Shown piece by piece: positions 56,776-64,000 of a stretch of 64,000 nt of DNA. The DNA lies in assembly GCA_947259185.1 (NCBI GenBank), contig CAMYKT010000002.1:31902-95901 (forward strand), in the 5' to 3' direction. The notes beneath the pieces were generated by a model. It did not search any database. It was not told where the DNA came from and was given only the letters and a program-made list of their open reading frames with translations. The DNA comes from an uncultured Methanobacteriaceae archaeon (GTDB taxonomy: Archaea; Methanobacteriota; Methanobacteria; Methanobacteriales; Methanobacteriaceae). How positions within the stretch are numbered: the stretch's first letter is position 1; every line of letters starts with the position of its first letter. The translations under genes and the position numbers were made by a program.

Positions 56776-58818
56776 TTAAAGGGGAACAATGGGTTTTTCC
56801 TGGAAAATAATGCATATTTTTGTCCCTTTGCCTTTTTCAATTAATACTTCGGCATCTATCTGTCCAGATAGGCCCTGAATTAGTTTAAAACCTAGTGAAT
56901 CAGATTTATTTATATCAAAATCATCTGGTAATCCTACTCCGTCATCAGAGACAATTAATGTATATTGGGAATTTTTTAGTGAAAATTCCACTTTTATCCT
57001 ACCTTCTTTATTAGGTGAAAAGGCGTATTTTAAACTGTTGGATAATAATTCATTGAGAATAAGGCCTAGAGGAATAGCAGTATTTACATCCAGCATTAAT
57101 GATTCTACATTTAAATCTAAATCAATTTTGTCTGAAGAGGTAATATAATTATTAAAAAGATCCCTGGAAAGTGAACGAGAATATTCCCCAAAATCAATCC
57201 GCTTTAAGTCCTGGGACTGGTATAGTTTTTGGTGGATTAGTGCCATGGATTTAGCCCGGTTTTGGCTTTCTTTAAAAATATTTAAAACCCTAGGATCTTT
57301 TATATAACTGGATTGTAGATTCAAAAGACTCTGGATTACCATTAAATTATTTTTAACCCTATGATGAATCTCCTTCATCATTAAATCTTTTTCTTCCAGA
57401 GATTTATTAAGTTCTTTCTCCAGTTTTTTCCTATCAGTAATATCCCGGATTACCATTTGAACTGCTGGTTGGTTATCATATATTATAGGAACATCGCCAA
57501 TCTCAATATCCTTATTCTGGTTATCCAGGGTTATTATCTTTTCTTCAAGAAAAGCTAAAGATTTTCGATTAACATAAACTTGATGTAGTCTTTTTTTAGA
57601 AATTTCCCTGAAATCAGGGTGTAAAAAATCCAGTATATTTTTTCCAATTAAGTCTGAAGAATTTTTGGCCCCTAAAAGATTACAGGAAGATTTATTGGCA
57701 AATACTATTTTTTCATCTATTAAAACCAGGACTGCATCTGGAGAAAGGTCAGTTAACATTTTATATCGTTCTTCACTATCAGTGAGTTGGTTTTGGATCA
57801 ATTTACGATAAGTAATATCCTTGATTATGAGTATCTTCCCCAAGTTATGTCCATTATCAGTTATGGGGCTTTTTTCTATTTCTACCCATATGTTCCAGGG
57901 CTCCCCTATAAAAATTTCCGATTCTAAAAGCTGGTTTTCATAAAAAGCATTAATAGCAGTTAAATTCTTAAAAACATACTGGTAATGATTACCTACAATT
58001 TCCTCCCCTAGTTCCAGTAGCATAGAATCATTATTAATTTCTATTAAATTATCTTTATCATCAAATACCATAAGACAGTTTTTCATGCTTTTTATAAGTA
58101 CCTGGTTCATTATGGGACGTATGGCTAAAAAATCATGTTTAAAAATGGCAATAGCAATAATAAATCCAGAAAATACAATTCCCAGAGGGGTTACATCCAG
58201 GCCAGGTATGGGAATAGTACGGGTGGTGTAAATCAAACTAAAAATCAGAGGCAATAATCCACTTAATATTAAAGCAGATATCTGGGGGTGGTATAATCTG
58301 GAAGAACTATTAAAAATTTGCAAAAGGATTATTATTCCCATTAAGGTCATTATAAAACTGTATATTATATTAACCCAGAAAAAGGGTCCTGGAACATAAA
58401 CTAAAAGTGCTCCCGGAAGATTTGATACGGGGATTATACTACTCCAGAGCAAGGGATATAAAGGGTAGGTTAAAGCCAGAGATATAATTATTAAAGGTAT
58501 AATTAAAATTGCAGCCTTAAAATAAGCTTTTAAATATTTATCATAACCACCATAACTTAATATGAACATGAACCATAGAGGAGGAACTAAAGCAACCCCT
58601 AAGTAGCCTAATTGAACCCAGAATATTTTGTAACCTGCCTGAAGGCTAAAATATTCTCCTGCAGATGCAAAACACCATATAAACGCAAAAAACATTAATG
58701 CGCTGAAATATTTATGTGAATTTTCAGAACGATTTTTATAGCTATAATATGATAAAAACAATAAAATAATTGAGCTTATTAGTAATAGGGCACCAAATGA
58801 AGAATACTGGTAGTTCAT
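56776..58818 (-). CDS. Membrane sensor histidine kinase (7TM, PAS, PAS)
   Basis: 680 residues: ~7 N-terminal helices (to ~235, 7TM histidine-kinase type), PAS at ~240-340 and ~345-465, the HisKA_2-type H box EIHHRVKNNLMVIQSLLNL (His ~487) and an HATPase domain with NELLSNSLKYAF (N box) and VSDDGVGLPDDF (G1). This kinase type is common in Methanobacterium and often signals without a cognate adjacent regulator. No response regulator is present here. Signal unknown. Confidence 0.92.
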   Translation of the reverse strand: MNYQYSSFGALLLISSIILLFLSYYSYKNRSENSHKYFSALMFFAFIWCFASAGEYFSLQAGYKIFWVQLGYLGVALVPPLWFMFILSYGGYDKYLKAYFKAAILIIPLIIISLALTYPLYPLLWSSIIPVSNLPGALLVYVPGPFFWVNIIYSFIMTLMGIIILLQIFNSSSRLYHPQISALILSGLLPLIFSLIYTTRTIPIPGLDVTPLGIVFSGFIIAIAIFKHDFLAIRPIMNQVLIKSMKNCLMVFDDKDNLIEINNDSMLLELGEEIVGNHYQYVFKNLTAINAFYENQLLESEIFIGEPWNIWVEIEKSPITDNGHNLGKILIIKDITYRKLIQNQLTDSEERYKMLTDLSPDAVLVLIDEKIVFANKSSCNLLGAKNSSDLIGKNILDFLHPDFREISKKRLHQVYVNRKSLAFLEEKIITLDNQNKDIEIGDVPIIYDNQPAVQMVIRDITDRKKLEKELNKSLEEKDLMMKEIHHRVKNNLMVIQSLLNLQSSYIKDPRVLNIFKESQNRAKSMALIHQKLYQSQDLKRIDFGEYSRSLSRDLFNNYITSSDKIDLDLNVESLMLDVNTAIPLGLILNELLSNSLKYAFSPNKEGRIKVEFSLKNSQYTLIVSDDGVGLPDDFDINKSDSLGFKLIQGLSGQIDAEVLIEKGKGTKICIIFQEKPIVPL

Positions 58819-59024
58819 ATATACTGCTCCAGGTTACATAGGGTTAGAGATTAAAATATTATCCTGATTTAATTACATAAAAGTTTGGTTTAAAAATTAT
58901 ATAAGCTCTTTTTGAGAAGGGATAATTTAGAAATTTCTCATAAACAGGATTATTATTTTTATTATTTATAGATTAGAATGAATTCAAAAAATAGTGGAAA
59001 AATAGAAAAAAATAGAGGGAATTT

Positions 59025-59345
59025 TTATTCGGTTAATTCATAGAGTATACGCATGGCCTTGGTAAAAGGAGGCATACCTGAAGTTAAAAGAACCACCCGC
59101 AGCACATCCACTATTTCATCCCTGGTGGCATCAAATTCCCGCATGGCACTCATCATCTGCTTTTTCATGGCCCTATCATCTGAATTAGCCGCAGTTATAG
59201 CCAGAGCAATTAATTTCTGGGTTTTATAATCCAGTGCCTTTCCCGTGTATGCTGCTTTATTTAATTCCACCACGGAATCATAGATATCTGGATAGTCCTT
59301 TTTAACATGGGCCATTCCTTTACCATAAAATACATCTTCTTTCAC
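59025..59345 (-). CDS. Carboxymuconolactone decarboxylase/AhpD-like protein lacking CxxC
   Basis: 106 residues, all-helical AhpD-like fold. LDYKTQKLIALAITAANSDDRAMKKQM occupies the place where AhpD has CxxC(x)3H, but there are no Cys residues at all, so peroxidase activity is excluded. GTG start with GGAGGG upstream. Confidence 0.85.
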   Translation of the reverse strand: MKEDVFYGKGMAHVKKDYPDIYDSVVELNKAAYTGKALDYKTQKLIALAITAANSDDRAMKKQMMSAMREFDATRDEIVDVLRVVLLTSGMPPFTKAMRILYELTE

Positions 59346-59656
59346 AAAATCCCTCCATCCTGAGTTACAAATTGTTCTACATAATTAATATGTCTCATTT
59401 ATTATATATCATTTTTTTAATGTTTCAACTGTAAATATCAATTAAAGGAGTTTAATAATCAATTACTATCATGATTAATCAAATATTAAATCATTTTAGT
59501 CTGATTTTAAAAGCAAGTGCATTAAGAATAAACCCAATTTAACATTATTTGTCATATTTAATCCCCGGTGTTGAAACTACACTTTAAAAATCTCTATTTT
59601 TGGATTTAGTCCCTTTAAAAAAACATTTAAATAGTATTAATTACCATTAAAAACCT
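59346..59656. promoter_or_regulatory. Promoter region of the ABC exporter; probably leaderless mRNA
   Basis: A TATA box TTTAAATA (59628-59635) sits ~26 bp before the ATG at 59657, so transcription should begin at or beside the start codon; there is no ribosome binding site. The rest is AT-rich, no gene. Confidence 0.6.
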
Positions 59657-60772
59657 ATGTCATTTTTTTCACTTATAATTAAAAACCCTTTTAGAAATAA
59701 AACCCGGAGTGCACTGGCTATTGTAGGGATAGCCATAGGAATTGCCACCATTGTGGCCCTGGGTATAATAACCGACGGACTGAAAGCCTCCACCGAAGAA
59801 ACATTGAAGGCAGGAGGCGCAGATTTCAGCATAGCTGAATCTAATGTATCTGATTTATTCTTTAGTAAAATAGATGAAGAATACATAGCCCGGATAAAGG
59901 AGGTGGATGGTGTAAATGATGTGGTAGGAATCTTAATGGCCATCCAGCGGGTAGAAGATAATCCCTATTTTGTTTTAATAGGGATAGATCCTGCAAAATT
60001 ATCTATAAGTAATATAAAGGTTACAGAAGGCCAAGCATTTGCTGCAGGAGATGCTAAAGAGGTAATTATAGGAAAAGTGGCCTCTGAAAAGTTAAATAAA
60101 ACCGTGGGAGATACTATAACCTTAAATAGAGAAGAATATGAAATAACCGGTATCTTCCAAACCGGTGACCTGCAACAGGACGGAGGAGCATTTTTATCCC
60201 TGGAAAATGTGCAGGCTATTGAAAATAAAAATGACACCGTCACCATGCTCTATGTGAAAATAGATAACAATGCCGATGTAGAAGAGGTGACTGCAAAGAT
60301 AGAAGAAGAATATGGTAATGATTTAACCACCATTGCCTCTTTAGAAGACCTGGCCAGTATTGACCAGGGACTGCAGACCATTGACACTGCATCATGGGCC
60401 ATATCCCTCTTGGCAATAGTTATTGGAGGTATTGGTGTAATAAATACCATGATTATGTCCGTTTATGAAAGAACCAGAGAAATAGGAGTTCTTAAAGCAG
60501 TAGGGTGGAAAGATAGGAGAATTTTATCCATGATCCTGGGAGAATCTATTGTACTCACCCTGGTAGCAGGCCTGGTAGGGGCTATTATGGGAATCCTGGG
60601 CATACAGGTTCTATTGGCTTTGGGAATGGACAGTTTCATTGCACCTGTTTACTCTGCAGACGTTTTTATACGGGCATTTGCCGTGGCATTAACTGTGGGC
60701 CTTTTAGGAGGATTTTATCCTGCCTATCGAGCCAGTAGATTACCACCAACCGAGGCGTTGCGCTATGAATAA
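59657..60772 (+). CDS. ABC transporter permease, MacB/FtsX family
   Basis: 371 residues: N-terminal helix (~17-38), an extracellular MacB-type domain (~45-240) and three C-terminal helices (~246-268, ~300-325, ~340-360) with YERTREIGVLKAVGWKDRRIL between, the FtsX signature. It exports or extrudes lipids, peptides or drugs. The first gene of a two-gene operon; overlaps the ATPase by 8 bases. Confidence 0.92.
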   Translation: MSFFSLIIKNPFRNKTRSALAIVGIAIGIATIVALGIITDGLKASTEETLKAGGADFSIAESNVSDLFFSKIDEEYIARIKEVDGVNDVVGILMAIQRVEDNPYFVLIGIDPAKLSISNIKVTEGQAFAAGDAKEVIIGKVASEKLNKTVGDTITLNREEYEITGIFQTGDLQQDGGAFLSLENVQAIENKNDTVTMLYVKIDNNADVEEVTAKIEEEYGNDLTTIASLEDLASIDQGLQTIDTASWAISLLAIVIGGIGVINTMIMSVYERTREIGVLKAVGWKDRRILSMILGESIVLTLVAGLVGAIMGILGIQVLLALGMDSFIAPVYSADVFIRAFAVALTVGLLGGFYPAYRASRLPPTEALRYE

Positions 60773-61433
60773 GGAAAATATAGTGGAGATTCAAAACCTC
60801 CAGAAGAGTTTTGACCATGGTAAAATAACGGCCTTAAATGGAATAAATCTGGAAATAAAAAAGGGAGAGTTCGTATCCATTATTGGACCCTCTGGTTCTG
60901 GTAAATCCACCCTTCTTAATATGATTGGGGCCCTGGATAAAGCAGACACCGGGAGCATAGTGGTATCTGGAAATGACCTCATCCAGAAAAAGGACCTGAG
61001 TGAATTCCGCTCCCGCGAAATTGGTTTTATATTCCAGTTACACAACCTCATACCCAATTTATCGGTTCTGGAAAATGTGGAAATACCGATGTATGAAAAG
61101 AAGATGTCCTCTTCCCAGATGAGAAAAAGAGCCCTGGAATTACTGGAATATGTGGGATTATCTGATAAATTAAAAAGAAAACCCACCGAACTATCTGGTG
61201 GAGAAAGACAAAGAGTGGCTATTGCCCGGGCCCTGGCCAATGAACCATCCATCATCCTGGCCGATGAACCCACCGGTTCTCTGGACTCTAAAACAGGGGC
61301 AATGATACTCAATCGACTAAAAGATCTCCATGAAAAAGAAAACGTGACCCTGATTATGGTAACCCATGATATGGATGTGGCTTCCCTGGCCGATCGAACC
61401 ATAAAGGTTCTGGATGGTAAAATCCAGAACTAA
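60765..61433 (+). CDS. ABC transporter ATP-binding protein, LolD/MacB type
   Basis: 222 residues: Walker A GPSGSGKST, Q-loop FIFQLHNLIPNLSVLENVE, signature LSGGERQRVAIARAL, Walker B IILADEPTGSLD and switch VTHDMDVA. It powers the adjacent permease. Confidence 0.97.
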   Translation: MNKENIVEIQNLQKSFDHGKITALNGINLEIKKGEFVSIIGPSGSGKSTLLNMIGALDKADTGSIVVSGNDLIQKKDLSEFRSREIGFIFQLHNLIPNLSVLENVEIPMYEKKMSSSQMRKRALELLEYVGLSDKLKRKPTELSGGERQRVAIARALANEPSIILADEPTGSLDSKTGAMILNRLKDLHEKENVTLIMVTHDMDVASLADRTIKVLDGKIQN

Positions 61434-61578
61434 TTATTTTTTTTAAAAAATCTCTGATTAAAAAAATCTTCTTATTATTTTTTTATTGGAAAAGCATTTT
61501 AATTATTTTTTTTAAGGTACAAACTTTACTGGTTTTTATTAGAAAAATAAATTAAGCAGAAATTATATAAATAATTCC

Positions 61579-62145
61579 ATGACTGGTGCTAAAAAAAGAA
61601 TTGCCTGGGGAATTACCGGGGCTGGTGAAAAACTGCCCGAGACCTTTGCCATAATGAAGGACATACAGGAAAAGTACAGGGACTCCCTGGAAATCAGGGT
61701 TTATATTTCTAAATCCGGGGATCAGGTGGTTAAGTACTACGGAATCTTCCGGCAATTAGAAAAATATTTCGACAATGCCTGGGTGGAAATAAATGCTAAT
61801 TCTCCCTTTCTAGCGGGTCAAATACAGATGGGAAAATTTGATTTACTGATTATTTCTCCCTGCACCTCCAATACCGTGGCCAAGATATCACTTAGAATAG
61901 CAGATACCCTGCTTACCAATGCCGCTATTATGGGTCAAAAAGCCGGTGTGCCCTTGTATATCATGCCCTCTGATTTTAGAGAAGGGACCATCACCACCAA
62001 ACTACCTAATGGAAAGGACCTGGAATTGAATATAACCAGGGAAGATGTGGAACATGTGGAAAAATTATCCAGAATGAAAAATACTCAGGTATTTGAACAT
62101 CCTGAATATATTTACAAAATATGTGAGGAACACTCTATTAAATAG
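61579..62145 (+). CDS. Archaeal flavoprotein, AfpA-like
   Basis: 188 residues of the flavin-binding Dfp/UbiX fold: RIAWGITGAGEKLPETF, SPCTSNTVAKISLRIADTLLTNAAI, PLYIMPSD. Close in pattern to the archaeoflavoprotein AfpA (AF1518) and DmrB-like reductases that accept electrons from ferredoxin; the partner is unknown. Confidence 0.83.
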   Translation: MTGAKKRIAWGITGAGEKLPETFAIMKDIQEKYRDSLEIRVYISKSGDQVVKYYGIFRQLEKYFDNAWVEINANSPFLAGQIQMGKFDLLIISPCTSNTVAKISLRIADTLLTNAAIMGQKAGVPLYIMPSDFREGTITTKLPNGKDLELNITREDVEHVEKLSRMKNTQVFEHPEYIYKICEEHSIK

Positions 62146-62205
62146 AAAATCAATTAGTGGCAGAATAATTATCCCTGAAATAGTTTATATTAACTTTTAA
62201 TATGC

Positions 62206-62240
62206 TTGAGGGAGCCCTCAATATTCTTCAATTATGAGGG
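62206..62240. terminator. Alternative hairpins between convergent genes
   Basis: TTGAGGG-AG-CCCTCAA (62206-62221) is a near-continuous palindrome; CCCTCA (62215-62220) can also pair with TGAGGG (62235-62240). The two foldings exclude each other. Probably a terminator for afpA and the gene opposite. Confidence 0.5.
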
Positions 62241-62271
62241 AAGTAAATAAAATAAAAAAATATAAAATATT

Positions 62272-62604
62272 TTAAGTTATTTCCTGAATGGTGACTCCAA
62301 AGGTGTAGTATGTTTCCCCTTCTGGAGATATTTCTTCCTTAAAAGGAGAAACTCCTTTGAAATATGATTTTATATCGCCACTGGAAGCAATATTCATGGT
62401 GATAGGTTCCATATCAGTAATATTTTCAAAGAAATCCTTTATTTTAGAAATTTCTTCTTTTTCACCATTAAATTCCACCGTAATTGTACCGGTCTGGCGT
62501 ATTTTTAATTTAACAATGTCTTGAATTACTTTTAACTGATTTTCCCCTGTTTTCAAATTTCCACTACTTTTGGTAAAAACCACTTTATCCTCTAATTCAC
62601 CCAT
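62272..62604 (-). CDS. Unknown conserved-looking small protein
   Basis: 110 residues, mixed alpha/beta, without Cys or membrane segments: TGTITVEFNGEKEEISKIKDFF and YYTFGVTIQEIT. I do not recognise the family; probably a real cytoplasmic protein given its codon use and position. Its neighbours do not disclose a function. Confidence 0.55.
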   Translation of the reverse strand: MGELEDKVVFTKSSGNLKTGENQLKVIQDIVKLKIRQTGTITVEFNGEKEEISKIKDFFENITDMEPITMNIASSGDIKSYFKGVSPFKEEISPEGETYYTFGVTIQEIT

Positions 62605-62704
62605 TTTATTTCCCCCTTTTAATAAGATACCTGATTATATATAATATGGTTCTAAAAATATATAAAACTTCACAAATACTTCTAAAACAGGAATTATGAT
62701 TTAA

Positions 62705-63187
62705 TCATAGTTTATAGCCAATATCCCGTAAAAACTTCTTACGGTACAAAATATCATCTTTTGATTCTACTTTTTGAGGGCTGAACCCATCAATAACTCC
62801 AATTATACCTCTCCCCTGACTGCTTTCTACAATTAATACTTCCACCGGATTAGCAGTGGCACAAAAAAGGTTCACCACTTCCGGGACACTTTTTATGCGC
62901 TGGGTGACATTTATAGGGAAAGCATCTTTCATATAAATCAAAAAGGAATGGCCTGCTCCTATTTCCTTCATCTTGTCGGTGGCTAATTTCTCCAGCTGGG
63001 GATCATTACCAGAGTAACGGATGTAACAATCACCAGATGCTTCTCCAAATGCCAATCCAAACTTAATACCTGGAACTGTGTTTACCAGGGCTTCATGCAG
63101 GTCCTCTACCGTTTTTATAAAATGGCTTTGACCTAAAACAATATTACAGTTTTCCGGGACTTCCAGTTTTATTTTTTCAATCTGCAA
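62705..63187 (-). CDS. Adenosine-specific kinase-like protein (DUF355)
   Basis: 160 residues. [49 protein letters not shown] and [20 protein letters not shown] match the DUF355 family, whose structures bind adenosine/ATP; actual activity uncertain. Start TTG 63187, with GGGGGT 7 nt upstream. Confidence 0.88.
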   Translation of the reverse strand: MQIEKIKLEVPENCNIVLGQSHFIKTVEDLHEALVNTVPGIKFGLAFGEASGDCYIRYSGNDPQLEKLATDKMKEIGAGHSFLIYMKDAFPINVTQRIKSVPEVVNLFCATANPVEVLIVESSQGRGIIGVIDGFSPQKVESKDDILYRKKFLRDIGYKL

Positions 63188-63900
63188 TTACTAACCCCCT
63201 AGGTAATAAAAAAAATAGATAAATATAGTATGTTTTTTATATTTATTAATCTTTAAACTTAAATCCTTAAAGAAGCTTCATGAGCTTAATTTTCAAAAAA
63301 AAACCCCTTCATCAGGTGATGATGATGATTATTAAATAAAAATAAATGTATTAGTGGAATTAAAATTAGATGGAATGGCATCTTGTTCTAACTGAGTTAT
63401 AACACTTAATGAACCATTAGTTCCAAGTATTAACTGGTAAAAATCTTTAATATTATTAATTCCATTAAATTAAAAGCGCCAGGGAAGTGATTCCTTCAAT
63501 TAAAGGGATGCTTTTTTGAAGTAAAATCACTGCAATAAACGATACAAAATGCTATTGTAATTACAAAATCAAATTATTCATTTTAGATATTATAAGTTTC
63601 CTGAAATTTTCAATAAAAAAAAACTAAGAAATACATTGGTATTTCCAACAGCGATTATCCTTAAAGCATCCGTTCCATTTTGAAAATACCCATTCTATTG
63701 ATGTCATAAATTAGATTTCTCCTTTCACGTTTTTAGTTTCCATTTTCTTTTATCGTCATATAATATTATTACATCATATTATTGGTTGTATTATAATTTA
63801 ATTATTAAAAAAATAAATTATAATTAGTTACATTTGAAAATAATAGTAATAATAAGGGCATTAATATGGATTAACTAGGTTTAAGTGGTTGGTCATAGTA
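63188..63900. other. Long AT-rich intergenic region
   Basis: 713 bases with no ORF carrying a ribosome binding site, no tRNA-like T-loop and no strong hairpin. Weak features: GATGATGATGATT at ~63320, and short GAAG/CTTC and AAAGC/GCTTT pairings at ~63472-63515. It must hold the APC gene promoter and probably the terminator of something to the left. Confidence 0.5.
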
Positions 63901-64000
63901 ATGGGTCAAAAAGATTATAAAGAAGGAAGCATCACTCTATGGGGTGCTGTTGGAATGGGAACTGGGGTAATGCTTGGAGCTGCTATTTTTGCAGTAATAG
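63901..64000 (+). CDS. APC-superfamily amino-acid permease, N-terminal fragment
   Basis: 33 codons to the window edge: MGQKDYKEGSITLWGAVGMG followed by TGVMLGAAIFAVI. The short soluble start and glycine-rich first helix match amino-acid/polyamine/organocation transporters. Cut by the window edge; substrate unknown. Confidence 0.6.
   Translation, partial: MGQKDYKEGSITLWGAVGMGTGVMLGAAIFAVI

Noticed and set aside
63310..63330. GTGATGATGATGATT as a C/D-box small RNA
   Set aside because: A C-box-like word is present but no D or D' CTGA box at suitable distance.

Overview
The window reads as a chromosomal stretch from a low-GC methanogenic archaeon of the order Methanobacteriales, most likely a Methanobacterium-like mesophile. 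The reasons are archaeal core genes (L37e, L37Ae, L15e, RpoP, exosome, proteasome alpha, SBDS, Pcc1, RNase P proteins, prefoldin), methanogen-specific enzymes (ArfB, a CfbC-like NifH homologue, an AfpA-type flavoprotein, a MtNAS-like nicotianamine synthase), archaeal TATA promoters, GGAGGTGAT-type ribosome binding sites and frequent TTG/GTG starts. No rRNA, tRNA, CRISPR array or insertion sequence was recognised.

Layout. 1-2770: arsenic resistance (arsR-acr3), a universal stress protein and the start of a Cys-rich protein. 2.8-8.9 kb: housekeeping genes (GIY-YIG-like, NifH-like plus CBS, U32 protein, purF, Toprim protein, L37e, LSm). 9.4-20.1 kb: CPBP-like protein, PUA protein with arfB, MATE/MarR efflux operon, a large Ski2-type helicase, a fatty-acid-activation operon with a cupin regulator, and a small exported protein. 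20.4-25.9 kb: nitrogen region with amtB-glnK and a divergent PII-like protein behind an NrpR-type operator, plus pdxS. 26-31 kb: PfkB and HisA-like proteins, then a cadmium/zinc P-type ATPase with a frameshifted cadC. 31.2-47.4 kb: a metal-acquisition island. 48-56.6 kb: the archaeal exosome-proteasome-ribosome superoperon. 56.8-64 kb: a histidine kinase, an AhpD-like protein, an ABC exporter, AfpA, a DUF355 protein and the start of an APC permease.

The 31-47 kb island is the most interesting part. It holds a 1447-residue exported, membrane-anchored CobN-type chelatase-like protein; a DUF2162 membrane protein; an ExbB/TolQ-type channel; a DUF2149 (ExbD-like) protein; a 998-residue exported, His-rich protein with two FmdE domains; a CbiM/NikM-type membrane component without its ATPase; a small exported tail-anchored protein; a nicotianamine-synthase homologue; and a feo iron-uptake operon with its own DtxR-FeoA regulator and two perfect DtxR-type operator boxes. 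The two giant surface proteins share a signal peptide, a beta-sandwich-like N-terminal domain, a KAYEV-containing linker and a C-terminal membrane anchor. Both appear to start at non-AUG codons (ATT and ATA) behind the same ribosome binding site. I infer a cell-surface system, energised by an ExbB/ExbD-like pair, that captures or processes a metal chelate or tetrapyrrole, possibly with a thermonicotianamine-type metallophore.

Three genes (the PII-like gene, cadC and a GNAT acetyltransferase) each lack exactly one base relative to a continuous reading frame. They may be real frameshifts or sequencing indels.
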